64,000 nucleotides of DNA from Mesorhizobium opportunistum WSM2075 (GCF_000176035.2 NC_015675.1:682001-746000), one strand, 5' to 3'; positions 7,966-17,882 are shown, counted from the stretch's first letter. The notes: generated by a model from the letters alone, not told the origin. Translations and numbers: made by a program.

Positions 7966-8883
7966 ATGAAAGCGATCGTAGCGACGGATCAGGCTGCAGG
8001 AACGGCCGGCATGAAGCTGGTGCAGCGGCCCGAGCCGCAGGCGGCAATAAACGATGTCGTGGTTGAGGTTCATGCGGCGGGATTCGTCAACACCGAACTG
8101 GAGTGGCCTTCGACCTGGGCCGATCGAGCCTTCCGTGACCGGACGCCATCGATCCTCGGCCATGAGCTAGCCGGTGTGGTCACTGCGCTCGGCTACGGCA
8201 CCACGGGACTGTCAATCGGTCAACGAGTGTTCGGCCTCGCCGACTGGCATCGCGACGGCACGCTCGCCGAGTATGTCGCCATGGAGGCACGCAATCTCGC
8301 GCCGCTGCCCGGCGACGTCGACTTCACGGTGGGTGCGAGCCTGCCGATCTCCGGCCTGACCGCGTGGCAGGGGCTGTTCCAGCATGGCCGCCTTCAGGCG
8401 GGGCAAAGCGTGCTCGCGCACGGCGCGGCCGGTGCCGTCGGTTCGATGGTGACGCAGCTTGCAAGGGAGGCCGGGGCCTATGTCATCGGCACCGGACGCG
8501 CCGCCGACCGCCAGAAGGCGCTCGACTTCGGCGCGAATGAATTCGTCGATCTCGACAACGACAAACTAGAGGAGGTTGGCGGCGTCGATCTGGTGTTCGA
8601 CGTCATCGGCGGCGATATCCAGAAGCGGTCTGCAGCCCTGATTCGGGCCGGAGGAACGCTTGTGACAGTCGTCGGACCGACGGATATTCGACCTGCAGAT
8701 GGCCTGACGGTTGACTTCGTCGTCGAGGCTGATCGAGGCCAGCTCTGGGAGATCGTTCAGCGCATCCGGAACGGACGACTGCGGACGAATATCGGCAAGG
8801 TCTCGAGCCTGGATGACGCCGTCGCCACCTTCAACTCGACCGAGCGGCGTGCGGGAAAGACGGTTGTCCGCGTTCGTCCCTAG
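7966..8883 (+). CDS. Zinc-independent MDR oxidoreductase (quinone oxidoreductase type)
   Basis: The 305-residue product fits the NADPH:quinone reductase branch of the medium-chain dehydrogenase superfamily. The N-terminal GroES-like domain (HAAGFVNTELEW, LGHELAGVV) lacks the zinc-ligand set. The Rossmann fold has the nucleotide motif HGAAGAVGSMVTQLA at about residue 148, and the segment TLVTVVGPTDI follows. Such enzymes reduce quinones or enones with NADPH in the cytosol. Start ATG 7966 has GAGGAG 9 nt upstream. It is probably controlled by the AraC regulator upstream. The physiological substrate is not inferable. Confidence 0.9.
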   Translation: MKAIVATDQAAGTAGMKLVQRPEPQAAINDVVVEVHAAGFVNTELEWPSTWADRAFRDRTPSILGHELAGVVTALGYGTTGLSIGQRVFGLADWHRDGTLAEYVAMEARNLAPLPGDVDFTVGASLPISGLTAWQGLFQHGRLQAGQSVLAHGAAGAVGSMVTQLAREAGAYVIGTGRAADRQKALDFGANEFVDLDNDKLEEVGGVDLVFDVIGGDIQKRSAALIRAGGTLVTVVGPTDIRPADGLTVDFVVEADRGQLWEIVQRIRNGRLRTNIGKVSSLDDAVATFNSTERRAGKTVVRVRP

Positions 8884-9057
8884 GAACTTTGGGGAGGGAG
8901 GGCGGCCCCTCTCTCCTCGACTATGGTCTGCGCATCTCAACGGGTCGCGCTGAGCGATATGACGACGCGGCTACGACTGGCCCATCGAAGATCCTTTCGA
9001 GCGGCGCCAAAAATCGCGGCATGGCCGAGGCGATCTGTGACTTACGGTTAGCCCCCG

Positions 9058-9513
<456 letters not shown>

Positions 9514-10688
9514 GGCGGGGAAGCGGTGACGAGCCGCGGCGAGGTCGCCGCCATATCGCGCATGGCGTCCGCCGGCGTGTCGCGATCCATGATCATGCCT
9601 TGCGGCATGATCACACCGCCGACATCGCGGGCCGATAATGTCAGGTTCAGCCAGTTCGCCGGCGCGGCCATGCCAAGCGCCAACGCGATCGCCGACACCA
9701 CGCCGAGCGCGGCAATTTGCGGAGTGGTGGCGTCCGAGCGCATGCCATGGCCGGCGCTGCCCTTGCCGGAAGCCGATTTGTGTCCCTTCTGGTGATGCTC
9801 GTGCCCGCCAGCCGCGCCCTGATTTGGGCGCTCGGTCATCAGGCCATGCTTCAGGCCGCGCGCGACCAGCCAGACATTGGCGGGATAGGCAAGCGCGAAG
9901 CCGGATATGACGCCGATCGACATCACGCCCCAAAACAGCAGCTCCGTTGGCTCCATGGCGCGCATGTCACGGCCCATCATGAGGAAGCTCATGACCGGTG
10001 CCATGCCGGCCATCATGAAATTCATCGAGATGAATTCCGGCAGGAAGCTCTTCCTCACATTCTCCCAATAGCTGCCACCCATCATCGACTTCATGAACAG
10101 CGACTGGAAGATGAACAGACCGAAGGCAAAGCCGGCGAGATATTCGACGATGAGATCGAGCCACATCGGCAGGCCGAGTGCCGCCGTGATGACGGCGGCC
10201 AGAATGATGCCGGTCGCATCGCCGGCGACGCAATGGATGGTCGAGCCGACACCCTGCTTCCAAAGCGTGCGGGTGAAGGCCTCGTGCTCGCCGGGTCGCG
10301 GCTCCTTGTCGGCAAGTACATAGAGCAGCAGGCCGAGCGGACCCATATAGAGCGTCACCAGGATGAAGCCCCATTTCATCACCACCGGCTCGGGATTGTT
10401 GCGGTACTGGTCGAAGCCGACATAGAGGGTCGAGGCCAGGGCGAGCGTGAACCAGGCGACAAGAAAATAGTCGATCGGTTGGATGAGCATGGTCGGGCTT
10501 CTCGCGCTTGTCGATGAAACGGCAGGTTGTACCAGCCATTGGGGTGAACGCGGCCGAAGCCATTGCGATCCATCGGCTGCAAATTCCAACGCCGAAGCGT
10601 CGATCGCGCTTGACCTTCCCGCCACTGGAACGTTTAGCGTCGGCAAGTCGTATGGTGAGGCCCTTTCCCCCGACATAGAGGAGCGAAA

Positions 10689-12197
10689 ATGCATCGACGC
10701 GGTTTTCTGGCGGCAGGCCTGGCAACGGTCCTGGCGAGCCCGCGCGCGCTGGCGCAGATGAAAATGGACGACATGTCCACCATGCCCGGCATGGAGATGA
10801 GCGGCCACAATATGGACGCGGTGACGCAAGGCGCCACCATGCTGCCGGAGGGCGAAGCGTTGCGTGCGCTGCCGCTGCTTGCAAACGAGGCGGCCCGGCC
10901 CAGCGTGTTCAAGGCGAAGCTGACGGCGGAGGCCACTATTGCGCGCTTCGCCGAGGGGCTGGAAACGCCCATCCTCGCTTATAACGGGATGAGCCCGGGG
11001 CCGCTGATCGAGGCTTTCGAGGGCGACCGGGTCGAGGTCAGCTTCGCCAACCGAATCAACAGCGAGGCAAGCACCGTCCACTGGCACGGCATGCCCGTGC
11101 CGGCCGACCAGGACGGCAATCCTATGGACCCGGTGGCCGCGGGCGCCGATCGCGTCTACGCCTTCGACCTGCCGGAAGGCAGCGCCGGCTCCTACTGGTA
11201 TCACCCCCATCCGCACGGCAGGACGGCCGAACAGGTCTATCGCGGCCTGGCCGGCGCCTTCGTGGTCAAATCGAAAGCCGACCCTGTTCCGGCCGAATAT
11301 GGCGACACGGTGCTGATGTTGACCGATCTGCGGCTGGCCGCCGACGGCTCGATACCCGGCAACACCATGACCGACCTGATGAACGGCCGCGTCGGAGACC
11401 AGGTGCTGGTCAATGGCCAGAGGAACCCGAGGCTTGCCGTTGCAAAGGGCGACAGGCGGCGCCTGCGCCTCTACAACGCCACCAATGCGCGCTTCCTGAA
11501 GCTCGCCTTCGAAGGCGCGGCGATGACAATCGTGGGAACGGATGGCGGGCTCATCGAGGCGCCGGTGGCGGTGGACGAGATCCTGCTCAGCCCGGGCGAG
11601 CGGATCGAGCTGGTCGTCGCCTTCGACAGGCCTGGTCCCGCTACCCTGGGCACGTTGGACTATGATCGCGGCTGGATGGGCGCGGGCCGCCCGGCCGATG
11701 CTGGTCTGACGTTGCTGACGGTCGATGTCTCGGAAGTGCCGGGAGCAGCGATGCCGCCGCTGCCCGCGCGATTGCGGCCGATCGCTCCGCTTTCCGCCCC
11801 TGCTGTCAGCCGGCGTCTCGTCTTCACCGAAATCATGGCGACGAACGCGACCGGCATGGAGATGGGCTTCCTGATCAACGGCAAGACCTTCGACATGGCG
11901 CGCATCGATATCGTCGCAAAAGCCGGCGAGACGGAGCTGTGGGAAATCGTCAATCAGGCCGACATGGACCATCCGTTCCATGTCCACGGCACGCAGTTCC
12001 AGGTGATCGAGCATGAGCGCGACGGCAAGGTCTCCAAGCCACCCTTCGTTGCGTGGAAAGACACCGTCAACGTGGCGCGTGGCGAGACGGTGCGGCTTCT
12101 GTTGCGCCAGGAGCAGCCCGGCCGGCGCATGTATCACTGCCACATCCTCGAGCACGAGCAACTCGGCATGATGGGCGTGCTCGACGTGCGGGCATGA
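10689..12197 (+). CDS. Multicopper oxidase, CopA/CueO-like, Tat-exported
   Basis: The 502-residue product begins MHRRGFLAAGLATVLA, a twin-arginine signal with cleavage after ALAQ, followed by a Met-rich segment (MKMDDMSTMPGMEM) typical of copper-resistance oxidases. All four copper-ligand motifs are present: HWHGMP (about 133), HPHPHG (about 176), HPFHVHG (about 427) and HCHILEHEQLGMM (about 479), with a Met axial ligand. The enzyme would oxidise cuprous ions or phenols in the periplasm with reduction of oxygen to water. It is transcribed divergently from the DUF4396 gene. Its stop overlaps the cytochrome gene start by 4 nt (ATGA), so the two are co-translated. Confidence 0.93.
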   Translation: MHRRGFLAAGLATVLASPRALAQMKMDDMSTMPGMEMSGHNMDAVTQGATMLPEGEALRALPLLANEAARPSVFKAKLTAEATIARFAEGLETPILAYNGMSPGPLIEAFEGDRVEVSFANRINSEASTVHWHGMPVPADQDGNPMDPVAAGADRVYAFDLPEGSAGSYWYHPHPHGRTAEQVYRGLAGAFVVKSKADPVPAEYGDTVLMLTDLRLAADGSIPGNTMTDLMNGRVGDQVLVNGQRNPRLAVAKGDRRRLRLYNATNARFLKLAFEGAAMTIVGTDGGLIEAPVAVDEILLSPGERIELVVAFDRPGPATLGTLDYDRGWMGAGRPADAGLTLLTVDVSEVPGAAMPPLPARLRPIAPLSAPAVSRRLVFTEIMATNATGMEMGFLINGKTFDMARIDIVAKAGETELWEIVNQADMDHPFHVHGTQFQVIEHERDGKVSKPPFVAWKDTVNVARGETVRLLLRQEQPGRRMYHCHILEHEQLGMMGVLDVRA

Positions 12198-12757
12198 AGA
12201 CCCGCATACCGGCCGGAGCCGCGACGCTGGCGCTTGCCGGCTGGATGGTTCTCTGCTCATCCATGGCGCCGGCCTCGAGCGATGCGACCGTGGCCGCCCG
12301 CCAGGCCTCCATGAAGGCGATGGCGGGGGCGGCAAGAACCATCGCCGAGATGTTCGACGGCAAGCGCGAGTATAATGCCGGCGGGTTCAAGGCGGCGGCC
12401 GATGCGCTCAGCGCCCACACCAGCCCTGCCCTGTTCGCCGAATTCCCGGCCGGCACGCTGGGCGCGCCGTCTGGCGCCAGGGTGGAGATCGACCAGGCAA
12501 GGCCGGAATTCGAAGCGCTCGCCCGCCACATCGGCAAGCTCGCCTCGGCACTCGCGGCCAAAGCCGACAAAGCCCCGGCCGAAATCAGCGATGACATGCG
12601 GATGGGAGCGGGTCTGCCGATGGATGGCGGCAGCCTGCTCGGCAAGCGGCCAGACACCGCGCAGGCCGATCCGGCCAAGCTGCCGGCGGAACATTTGCTG
12701 CATCTCATCCTGCAGGATTGTTCGGGTTGTCATTCGAAATTCCGGCAGAAGAAATGA
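12194..12757 (+). CDS. Cytochrome c, c'/c556 family
   Basis: This 187-residue periplasmic cytochrome starts at ATG 12194, overlapping the oxidase stop. A signal peptide occupies about residues 1-30. A four-helix-bundle-like body (ASMKAMAGAARTIAEMFDGK, FAALARH-type helices) is followed by the single heme-binding CSGCH close to the C-terminus, as in cytochromes c' and c556. The Met or vacant sixth position cannot be decided. The tight coupling suggests it shuttles electrons for the neighbouring multicopper oxidase or serves the same copper-stress response. Confidence 0.85.
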   Translation: MKTRIPAGAATLALAGWMVLCSSMAPASSDATVAARQASMKAMAGAARTIAEMFDGKREYNAGGFKAAADALSAHTSPALFAEFPAGTLGAPSGARVEIDQARPEFEALARHIGKLASALAAKADKAPAEISDDMRMGAGLPMDGGSLLGKRPDTAQADPAKLPAEHLLHLILQDCSGCHSKFRQKK

Positions 12758-12878
12758 GAGTTAGCTCGATCCTCACCGCTCTGGGCGCCAAATCTTTTTC
12801 CATGGACTATATGGTTCGGCGCTAGCGGCCACTGCTGTCCAGCTGTGCGCGACGGAAACGAGCGGAGCTGATTGAGCC

Positions 12879-13637
12879 ATGACGTCCACCAACATCAAGC
12901 GCGCTTTAGTCACCGGCGCCGGAGCCGCCGACGGCATCGGCTTTGCCATTGCCCGGCAACTCGGCCATGCTGGCCATGCCGTGTTCCTGACCGGCGCCAG
13001 CGCACGCGTCCTCGATCGCGCGGCGGAGCTCCGCGCCGAGGGCATCGACGCCAACGCGGCGGTCGCCGATCTCACCAGCGCAGCGGAGGTCGAGCGGCTG
13101 CGGGCAACCGCCGGCGCGGTCGACATCCTGGTCAACAATGCCGGCATGGGCTCATTGGCATCGCCGTCGGTCGACAAAGCGTTTCTCGCCATGACCGAAG
13201 CCGACTGGGACCGAGGCATCGACGTCAGCCTGAAGACCGCCTTCCTGGTCACCCGCGCATTTCTGCCGGCGATGATCGAGGCGGGTTACGGGCGCATCGT
13301 CAATGTGGCGTCGGTCACCGGGCCGGTGGTGTCGTTCGAGGGCACATCTGCCTATTCCGCCGCCAAGGCCGGCATGGTCGGCCTGATGCGCACGCTAGCG
13401 CTCGAAGTGGCGAAGAGCGGCGTGACCGTCAATGCCGTGGCTCCCGGCTGGATCGAAACCGGCGCGTCGAGCGAGATGGAGCGGATGGCGGCCCTGCAAA
13501 CGCCGCCGGCGCGGGCGGGAAGGCCCGATGAGGTTGCTGCGGCGGTCGCGTTCCTGGCATCGGAAGGCGCCAGCTATGTCAACGGCGCCCTGCTGGTGGT
13601 CGACGGCGGCAACAGCCTGCAGGAGCGCAAGGGCTGA
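12879..13637 (+). CDS. Short-chain dehydrogenase/reductase
   Basis: A classical SDR of 252 residues. The glycine-rich nucleotide motif near the N-terminus is TGAGAADGIG, slightly longer than the usual TGxxxGIG. NNAG is at about residue 87. The catalytic Ser (NVASVTG) is followed by YSAAK at about 158, and the C-terminus has the FabG-like ASYVNGALLVVDGG. It probably oxidises an alcohol or reduces a ketone with NAD(P). It stands alone between the copper group and the convergent TMEM175-like gene, and the substrate is unknown. Confidence 0.9.
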   Translation: MTSTNIKRALVTGAGAADGIGFAIARQLGHAGHAVFLTGASARVLDRAAELRAEGIDANAAVADLTSAAEVERLRATAGAVDILVNNAGMGSLASPSVDKAFLAMTEADWDRGIDVSLKTAFLVTRAFLPAMIEAGYGRIVNVASVTGPVVSFEGTSAYSAAKAGMVGLMRTLALEVAKSGVTVNAVAPGWIETGASSEMERMAALQTPPARAGRPDEVAAAVAFLASEGASYVNGALLVVDGGNSLQERKG

Positions 13638-13665
13638 AGCCGTCCAACGCGTCGGGTGCGAGAAT

Positions 13666-14322
13666 TCAGCCTTTGCCTGAGCTTTTGCCTGCCCCCGGCG
13701 CTTCCGGCCTGAGATAGACGGCCAAGCAGCAGCAACAGATCGCCAAGCCCGCGACTGGATATTTCAGGGCGACCAGCCCCGCCAGCGCGAATAGGCAGAG
13801 CGTCGCGAGCGACCGGATGCGCATGCGCTTGCGCACCGCGAGCGGAACCGCGTTCTCCGGCATCGGGTCGATGAGTTCGCGGATCAGAAGAATGTAGGTC
13901 AGGTTCACCAGGAAGAAGACGGCGGCATAGAAGGCGACCGGCTGCGGCGCCAGCTCGCTGACCGCCATCCACGCGGTCGCCAGCGGCAGCAGCGAAACCG
14001 AGAACAGATGCGCGAAATTGTACCACATCAGGCTGGCTGTCGCCTCCCTGGCGTGGCGTAACAGATGATGATGGTTCGCCCAGACGATGGCGATGAAGAG
14101 ATAGCTGACGCTGTAGCTCAGCCATGTCGGCCAGAGCTCCAGAAGCGCCTTGAACGTCGGCAACTCCGGCGGGCGCAAGTCGAGGACCAGCACCGTGATG
14201 AGGACGGCGAACACGCCATCCGAAAATGCGCTCAACCGATCGAGCCCTGTCGAGGGAAGCACTGGACCGTCCTCGTCGCAGTTCGTGAGACATATAGTAG
14301 TGCCGTCGATAGCGATATCCAT
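13666..14322 (-). CDS. TMEM175-family (DUF1211) membrane protein, potential potassium channel
   Basis: From ATG 14322 the product is about 218 residues with six hydrophobic helices. The first carries RLSAFSDGVFAVLITVLVLDL, the FSDGVFA signature of the bacterial TMEM175 family. Characterised bacterial members form tetrameric potassium-permeable channels in the inner membrane. An ATG at 14337 is an alternative start. Longer versions overlap the GntR remnant and look spurious. A cysteine run (ICCCC) occurs in the last helix. No partner gene is evident. Confidence 0.85.
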   Translation of the reverse strand: MDIAIDGTTICLTNCDEDGPVLPSTGLDRLSAFSDGVFAVLITVLVLDLRPPELPTFKALLELWPTWLSYSVSYLFIAIVWANHHHLLRHAREATASLMWYNFAHLFSVSLLPLATAWMAVSELAPQPVAFYAAVFFLVNLTYILLIRELIDPMPENAVPLAVRKRMRIRSLATLCLFALAGLVALKYPVAGLAICCCCLAVYLRPEAPGAGKSSGKG

Positions 14323-14359
14323 GGCCGCTCGGACCATCTGACGCCGCCACCAGCGCCGC

Positions 14360-14689
14360 TCAGGACGCCTTGGCCAGAAAACTCTGGTAGTCCGATTTCG
14401 CCTGCAGCAGGCGCAGTACATTGTCGCGCGAGCCCCTTACGTGGGCGCGGGCCAGCGTGCCGGCTCGGGCGGCATCGCCGGCGCAGATCGCCTCGACGAT
14501 CTCGGCATGCTCGTTGCGGGCGATCTTCCATTCGTCGAGCCACAACAGCTCGGTCCAGACATAGTGCTGGCACTTGTCGAGGATGCCGCACAGCATGCCG
14601 TGCAGCATCGCATTGCCGCTGATTTCGGCGATGACGCGGTGCAGGTCGATGCCGACTTCGAGCTCTTGTTCCGTCCTGAACGTCGTCAC
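14360..14689 (-). pseudogene. GntR/FadR regulator remnant (FCD domain only)
   Basis: The 109-residue frame matches the C-terminal ligand-binding FCD domain of FadR-type regulators: DLHRVIAEISGNAML, then W-K-I-A-R-N-E-H-AEIVEAICAGDAARA with the metal-binding His. The DNA-binding winged-helix half is absent. An in-frame stop lies just upstream of the apparent GTG, so the gene is truncated at about 14690. It lies next to an intact GntR gene on the other strand, and the breakpoint coincides with that gene's promoter region. Confidence 0.8.
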
Positions 14690-14707
14690 AGGCTATTGAC
14701 GATGCAA

Positions 14708-14723
14708 TAAAATGCGGATTTTA
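14708..14723. promoter_or_regulatory. Candidate GntR operator palindrome
   Basis: A perfect inverted repeat, TAAAAT-GCGG-ATTTTA, sits about 38 nt before the GntR start codon. Its position in the only AT-rich part of the gap suggests an autoregulatory site. The assignment is inferred from location and symmetry only. Confidence 0.4.
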
Positions 14724-14760
14724 TGATACGTGGATACAAAAATACTTTCTAGGTGCCCCC

Positions 14761-15432
14761 ATGCCAGCAGCCTTTTCGGCAGAGCCACAGATGCCCGCCA
14801 CCGCGGAGGAAGAGGCGTACAGGCACGTTCAGAGAGCCCTTCGCCTCGGCCGCTACAAACCGGGCGACAGGCTTATTCCGGAGGAGATTGCCGCCGAGAT
14901 CGGCATGAGTCGAATGCCGGTGCGGGAAGCCTTTCGGCGCCTGGCCTCCGACGGGCTGGTGGTTTTGCGGCCCAATCGGGGATGCGTGGTCGCAGGCCTG
15001 ACGGTCGATGAGCTTTACGAGATTTTCGAAATTCGGTCGGTTCTGGAGGGACTGGCCGTGAGGCTGGCGATGCCCCGGATCGATGAGGAGGAGTTCGAGG
15101 AATTCGAGCGCCTGCTCGAGCGCATGGAACGCGCGGGCCAGAGCGGAAGCAGCGACTGGGTGGTCCGCCACCAGGAATTCCATGGCCGTATCTGTGCGCT
15201 AAGCCGGAGGCCCAAGCTTATCCACCAGATAGCGGCGCTGCATGTGGTGATAGAGCCCTACATGCGCATCTGGTTCGACGATTGTGACAAGCCGCATTCT
15301 GCGCGCGAGGAGCATGCCGCCGTGATCGCGGCCTTGCGTTCAGGCGACGAACTTCAAGCGGAAAAGGTGATGCAGGATCACATTCTCAGCACAGCACCGA
15401 TGCTGGCCGAGTGCGTGAGTCCGAGCCGGTGA
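14761..15432 (+). CDS. GntR-family (FadR subfamily) transcriptional regulator
   Basis: The 223-residue product has an N-terminal winged helix-turn-helix (about 18-85: GRYKPGDRLIPEEIAAEIGMSRMPVREAFRRL) and a C-terminal all-helical FCD domain (about 95-215, with the acidic EIFEIRSVLEGLAVRLA helix and HQEFHGRI and EEHAAVIAAL metal-site histidines). FadR-type regulators usually repress neighbouring catabolic or uptake genes until an organic acid or amino acid binds. It directly precedes the amino-acid ABC genes, its likely targets. The in-frame ATG at 14761 is followed by another at residue 11. Confidence 0.93.
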   Translation: MPAAFSAEPQMPATAEEEAYRHVQRALRLGRYKPGDRLIPEEIAAEIGMSRMPVREAFRRLASDGLVVLRPNRGCVVAGLTVDELYEIFEIRSVLEGLAVRLAMPRIDEEEFEEFERLLERMERAGQSGSSDWVVRHQEFHGRICALSRRPKLIHQIAALHVVIEPYMRIWFDDCDKPHSAREEHAAVIAALRSGDELQAEKVMQDHILSTAPMLAECVSPSR

Positions 15433-15522
15433 CGAACGCCGGCCGGACAGGAATGGCCTCGAACCGGCAATGCGGCCGGACGTAGGAACAGCTCGATCAG
15501 CCTATCAAAAAAGGGGAACCAC

Positions 15523-16374
15523 ATGAAAGTTTGTCGTTTGGCCGCAGTTGCGGCCGCACTCAGCATGTTCGGCTTCATGCACACCGCATTGGCCGAGGAC
15601 GCGCCCAAGGCCATAACCATCGCCACGGAGGGTGCCTACGCTCCGTGGAACTTCACCAACGCGGACGGCAAGCTCGACGGACTGGAGATCGAACTCGCCA
15701 ACAATCTTTGCGAGCGGATGAAGGTCAAATGCACCATCATCGCTCAGGACTGGGACGGACTTATTCCTTCGCTGAAGGTCGGCAAGTTCGATGTGATCAT
15801 GGCCAGCATGTTCATCACGCCGAAACGCCTCGAGACCATCGACTTCACCCAGCCTTATGCGATCGACCCGGGCGGGTTCGCAGCCGCCAAGGATAGCGAT
15901 CTCGGGAAGCTCGGCGCTTCGACCGAGAAATTCAAACTGGACGATGAGGCTGCTTCCCAGGCCGCGGTCGACAAGTTGAAGCCCCTGCTGAAGGGCAAGG
16001 TGGTCGGTGTCCAGGCGGCCACGGCCATGCTCGAATTCGTCAAGAAATACTTCGGCGACACGGTGGAGATCCGCGAGTACAAGACGACCGAGCAGCACGA
16101 TCTCGATCTGGCCGCAGGCCGCATCGATGCAATATTCGCTCAGAAGACAGCACTCGCCGCGACGCTCGCAAAACCCGAATTCTCGGGCTTCACGGTTGCA
16201 GGTCCGGGCTTTGTCGGCGGCTTGTTCGGCGCCGGAACGGGTGCGGGACTCAGGAAGGAAGACGCCAAGCTCAAGGAAATGCTGAACGACGCGATCAGCG
16301 CCGCCATTGCCGACGGGACCATTAAACGCATCTCGGAAAAATGGGTGAAAACGGACGTGACGCCGGTCAAGTAG
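15523..16374 (+). CDS. Amino-acid ABC transporter, periplasmic binding protein
   Basis: A 283-residue family-3 solute-binding protein. A signal peptide (about 1-25, ending HTALAED) is followed by the typical lobe (ATEGAYAPWNFTNADGKLDGLEIELANNLCERM) and the MFITPKRLETIDFTQPY segment. The LDLAAGRIDAIFA and C-terminal KRISEKWVK motifs resemble lysine/arginine/ornithine- or octopine-binding proteins. An insertion around residues 120-150 (about 25 residues) is longer than in HisJ. A ribosome site (AAGGGGAA) precedes ATG 15523. It heads a three-gene uptake set with the two permeases. Confidence 0.93.
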   Translation: MKVCRLAAVAAALSMFGFMHTALAEDAPKAITIATEGAYAPWNFTNADGKLDGLEIELANNLCERMKVKCTIIAQDWDGLIPSLKVGKFDVIMASMFITPKRLETIDFTQPYAIDPGGFAAAKDSDLGKLGASTEKFKLDDEAASQAAVDKLKPLLKGKVVGVQAATAMLEFVKKYFGDTVEIREYKTTEQHDLDLAAGRIDAIFAQKTALAATLAKPEFSGFTVAGPGFVGGLFGAGTGAGLRKEDAKLKEMLNDAISAAIADGTIKRISEKWVKTDVTPVK

Positions 16375-16446
16375 CCACGTGTATTCTGTCCGGCCGGTTG
16401 GCATCAACCGATCGGCCGGATGCCGTGCTGAACGATCAGGTTTCAC

Positions 16447-17160
16447 ATGACGGACACACTCCATATCCTTTCCCTGGGCAAGGGCGGTTGGGGCGGAGCC
16501 TTGCTGCTGGCAGCTGGCGTGACATTTGCGCTGTCAGTCCTCGGCTTCCTGCTCGGCGCTCTCTTCGGCGCGGTTGCAGCAGGAGGCCGGCTCTCCACGA
16601 GAGCTTTACCGTCCTGGGTCGCCAAGGGCTATGGCACGGTGTTCAGGGGTGTACCCGATCTGTTGACGATCTACCTGCTCTACTACGGCGGCAGCATAGC
16701 ATTGACTGAGATCGGCAAATTCTTCGGCAGCGCAGGCTTCGTCGGGCTGCCGACATTTGCGACCGGCGTCCTGGCGATCGGTATCATTTCGGGCGCCTAT
16801 CAAGCCGAGGTCTATCGCGGAGCCTATCTCGCCGTCGATCTCGGCCAGTTTGAGGCTAGCAAGGCGCTCGGCCTGTCCCGGTTCCAATCGCTGCGTCTCG
16901 TCATCGTGCCTCAACTGATGCGGCACGCCCTGCCGGGCCTCGGAAATGTCTGGCAGCTCGTGCTCAAGGATTCGGCCTTGATCTCCGTGATCGGCTTGGT
17001 GGAATTGATGCGGCAATCTCAGATCGGCGCGGGATCGATGCGGGAGCCCTTCGTCTTCTACGTAGCAGCCGCGACGCTGTATTTCCTCATCGCTGCCGTG
17101 ACCGGATCGGTCTTCCGCTACGGCGAGGCACGGGCGTGGCGAGGCATGGTCCACGCATGA
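16447..17160 (+). CDS. Amino-acid ABC transporter permease (HisQ-like)
   Basis: A 237-residue inner-membrane permease with about five helices. Its BPD_transp_1 signature carries the EAA loop (FEASKALGLSRFQSLRLVIVPQLMRHALPGLGN), which docks to the ATPase. An early GVPDLLTIYLLYYG segment is characteristic of the polar-amino-acid HisQ branch. Its stop overlaps the next permease start by 4 nt. No ATPase gene follows, so it must share one encoded elsewhere. Confidence 0.93.
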   Translation: MTDTLHILSLGKGGWGGALLLAAGVTFALSVLGFLLGALFGAVAAGGRLSTRALPSWVAKGYGTVFRGVPDLLTIYLLYYGGSIALTEIGKFFGSAGFVGLPTFATGVLAIGIISGAYQAEVYRGAYLAVDLGQFEASKALGLSRFQSLRLVIVPQLMRHALPGLGNVWQLVLKDSALISVIGLVELMRQSQIGAGSMREPFVFYVAAATLYFLIAAVTGSVFRYGEARAWRGMVHA

Positions 17161-17849
17161 TCGACTTGGCCTTCTTTGTAGAGATCATTCCCACCCTTCT
17201 CTCCGGCTTGCCGTTGACCTTGCAACTTGCGGGGTTGTCGATCGGAATAGGCTTTGCCTTGGCTCTGTTGCTCGCACTGGCGCAGCAGGGAAACCATCGG
17301 ATGCTGGTCTGGCCCATACGCTCCTTCGTTGCCGTCTTTCGCGGCACGCCATTGCTCGTCCAGATATTCCTCATCTATTACGGCCTCGGCCAGTTCCGCC
17401 CCACACTTCAGTCAGTTGGGCTCTGGTGGCTGTTTCGCGAGCCCTATTGGTGCGCCATCATCGCGCTCAGTCTCAATACCGCCGCCTATGGCAGCGAAAT
17501 CCTGCGGGGTGCGATACAGGGTGTGCCGCGCGGCCTTGTCGAGGCGGCCTCTGCCTTCGGCATGACACGGCTCCAGACCCTGCGCCTCGTCGTTCTGCCT
17601 TTGGCGCTGCGCCAAGCCATACCGAGCTACAGCAACGAGATCATCCTCATGGTGAAGGGTACGTCGCTTGCATCGATCGTCACCCTGATGGAAGTAACCG
17701 GCATCGCCCAGGGGCTTATTTCTCAGACTTATCGCGCCATAGAGGTTTTCGTGGCCGCGGGCGCGATCTATCTCACCATCAATTTCACGATCATCTCTGC
17801 ACTGAACGCGCTGGAAACCTGGCTCACGCCTTATCGGGTCCGACCCTGA
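17157..17849 (+). CDS. Amino-acid ABC transporter permease (HisM-like)
   Basis: The 230-residue partner permease starts at ATG 17157, overlapping the previous stop (ATGA). It contains FRGTPLLVQIFLIYYG and the EAA loop VEAASAFGMTRLQTLRLVVLPLALRQAIPSYSNE, the HisM-branch pattern, and about five membrane helices. It forms a heterodimer with the HisQ-like permease to import the ligand delivered by the binding protein at 15523. A gamma-glutamyltransferase gene follows, suggesting the ligand may be glutamyl-derived or released from a gamma-glutamyl compound. Confidence 0.93.
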   Translation: MIDLAFFVEIIPTLLSGLPLTLQLAGLSIGIGFALALLLALAQQGNHRMLVWPIRSFVAVFRGTPLLVQIFLIYYGLGQFRPTLQSVGLWWLFREPYWCAIIALSLNTAAYGSEILRGAIQGVPRGLVEAASAFGMTRLQTLRLVVLPLALRQAIPSYSNEIILMVKGTSLASIVTLMEVTGIAQGLISQTYRAIEVFVAAGAIYLTINFTIISALNALETWLTPYRVRP

Positions 17850-17882
17850 TACGCGTCTGACGTAACGAGGAGAATTGGCGAA

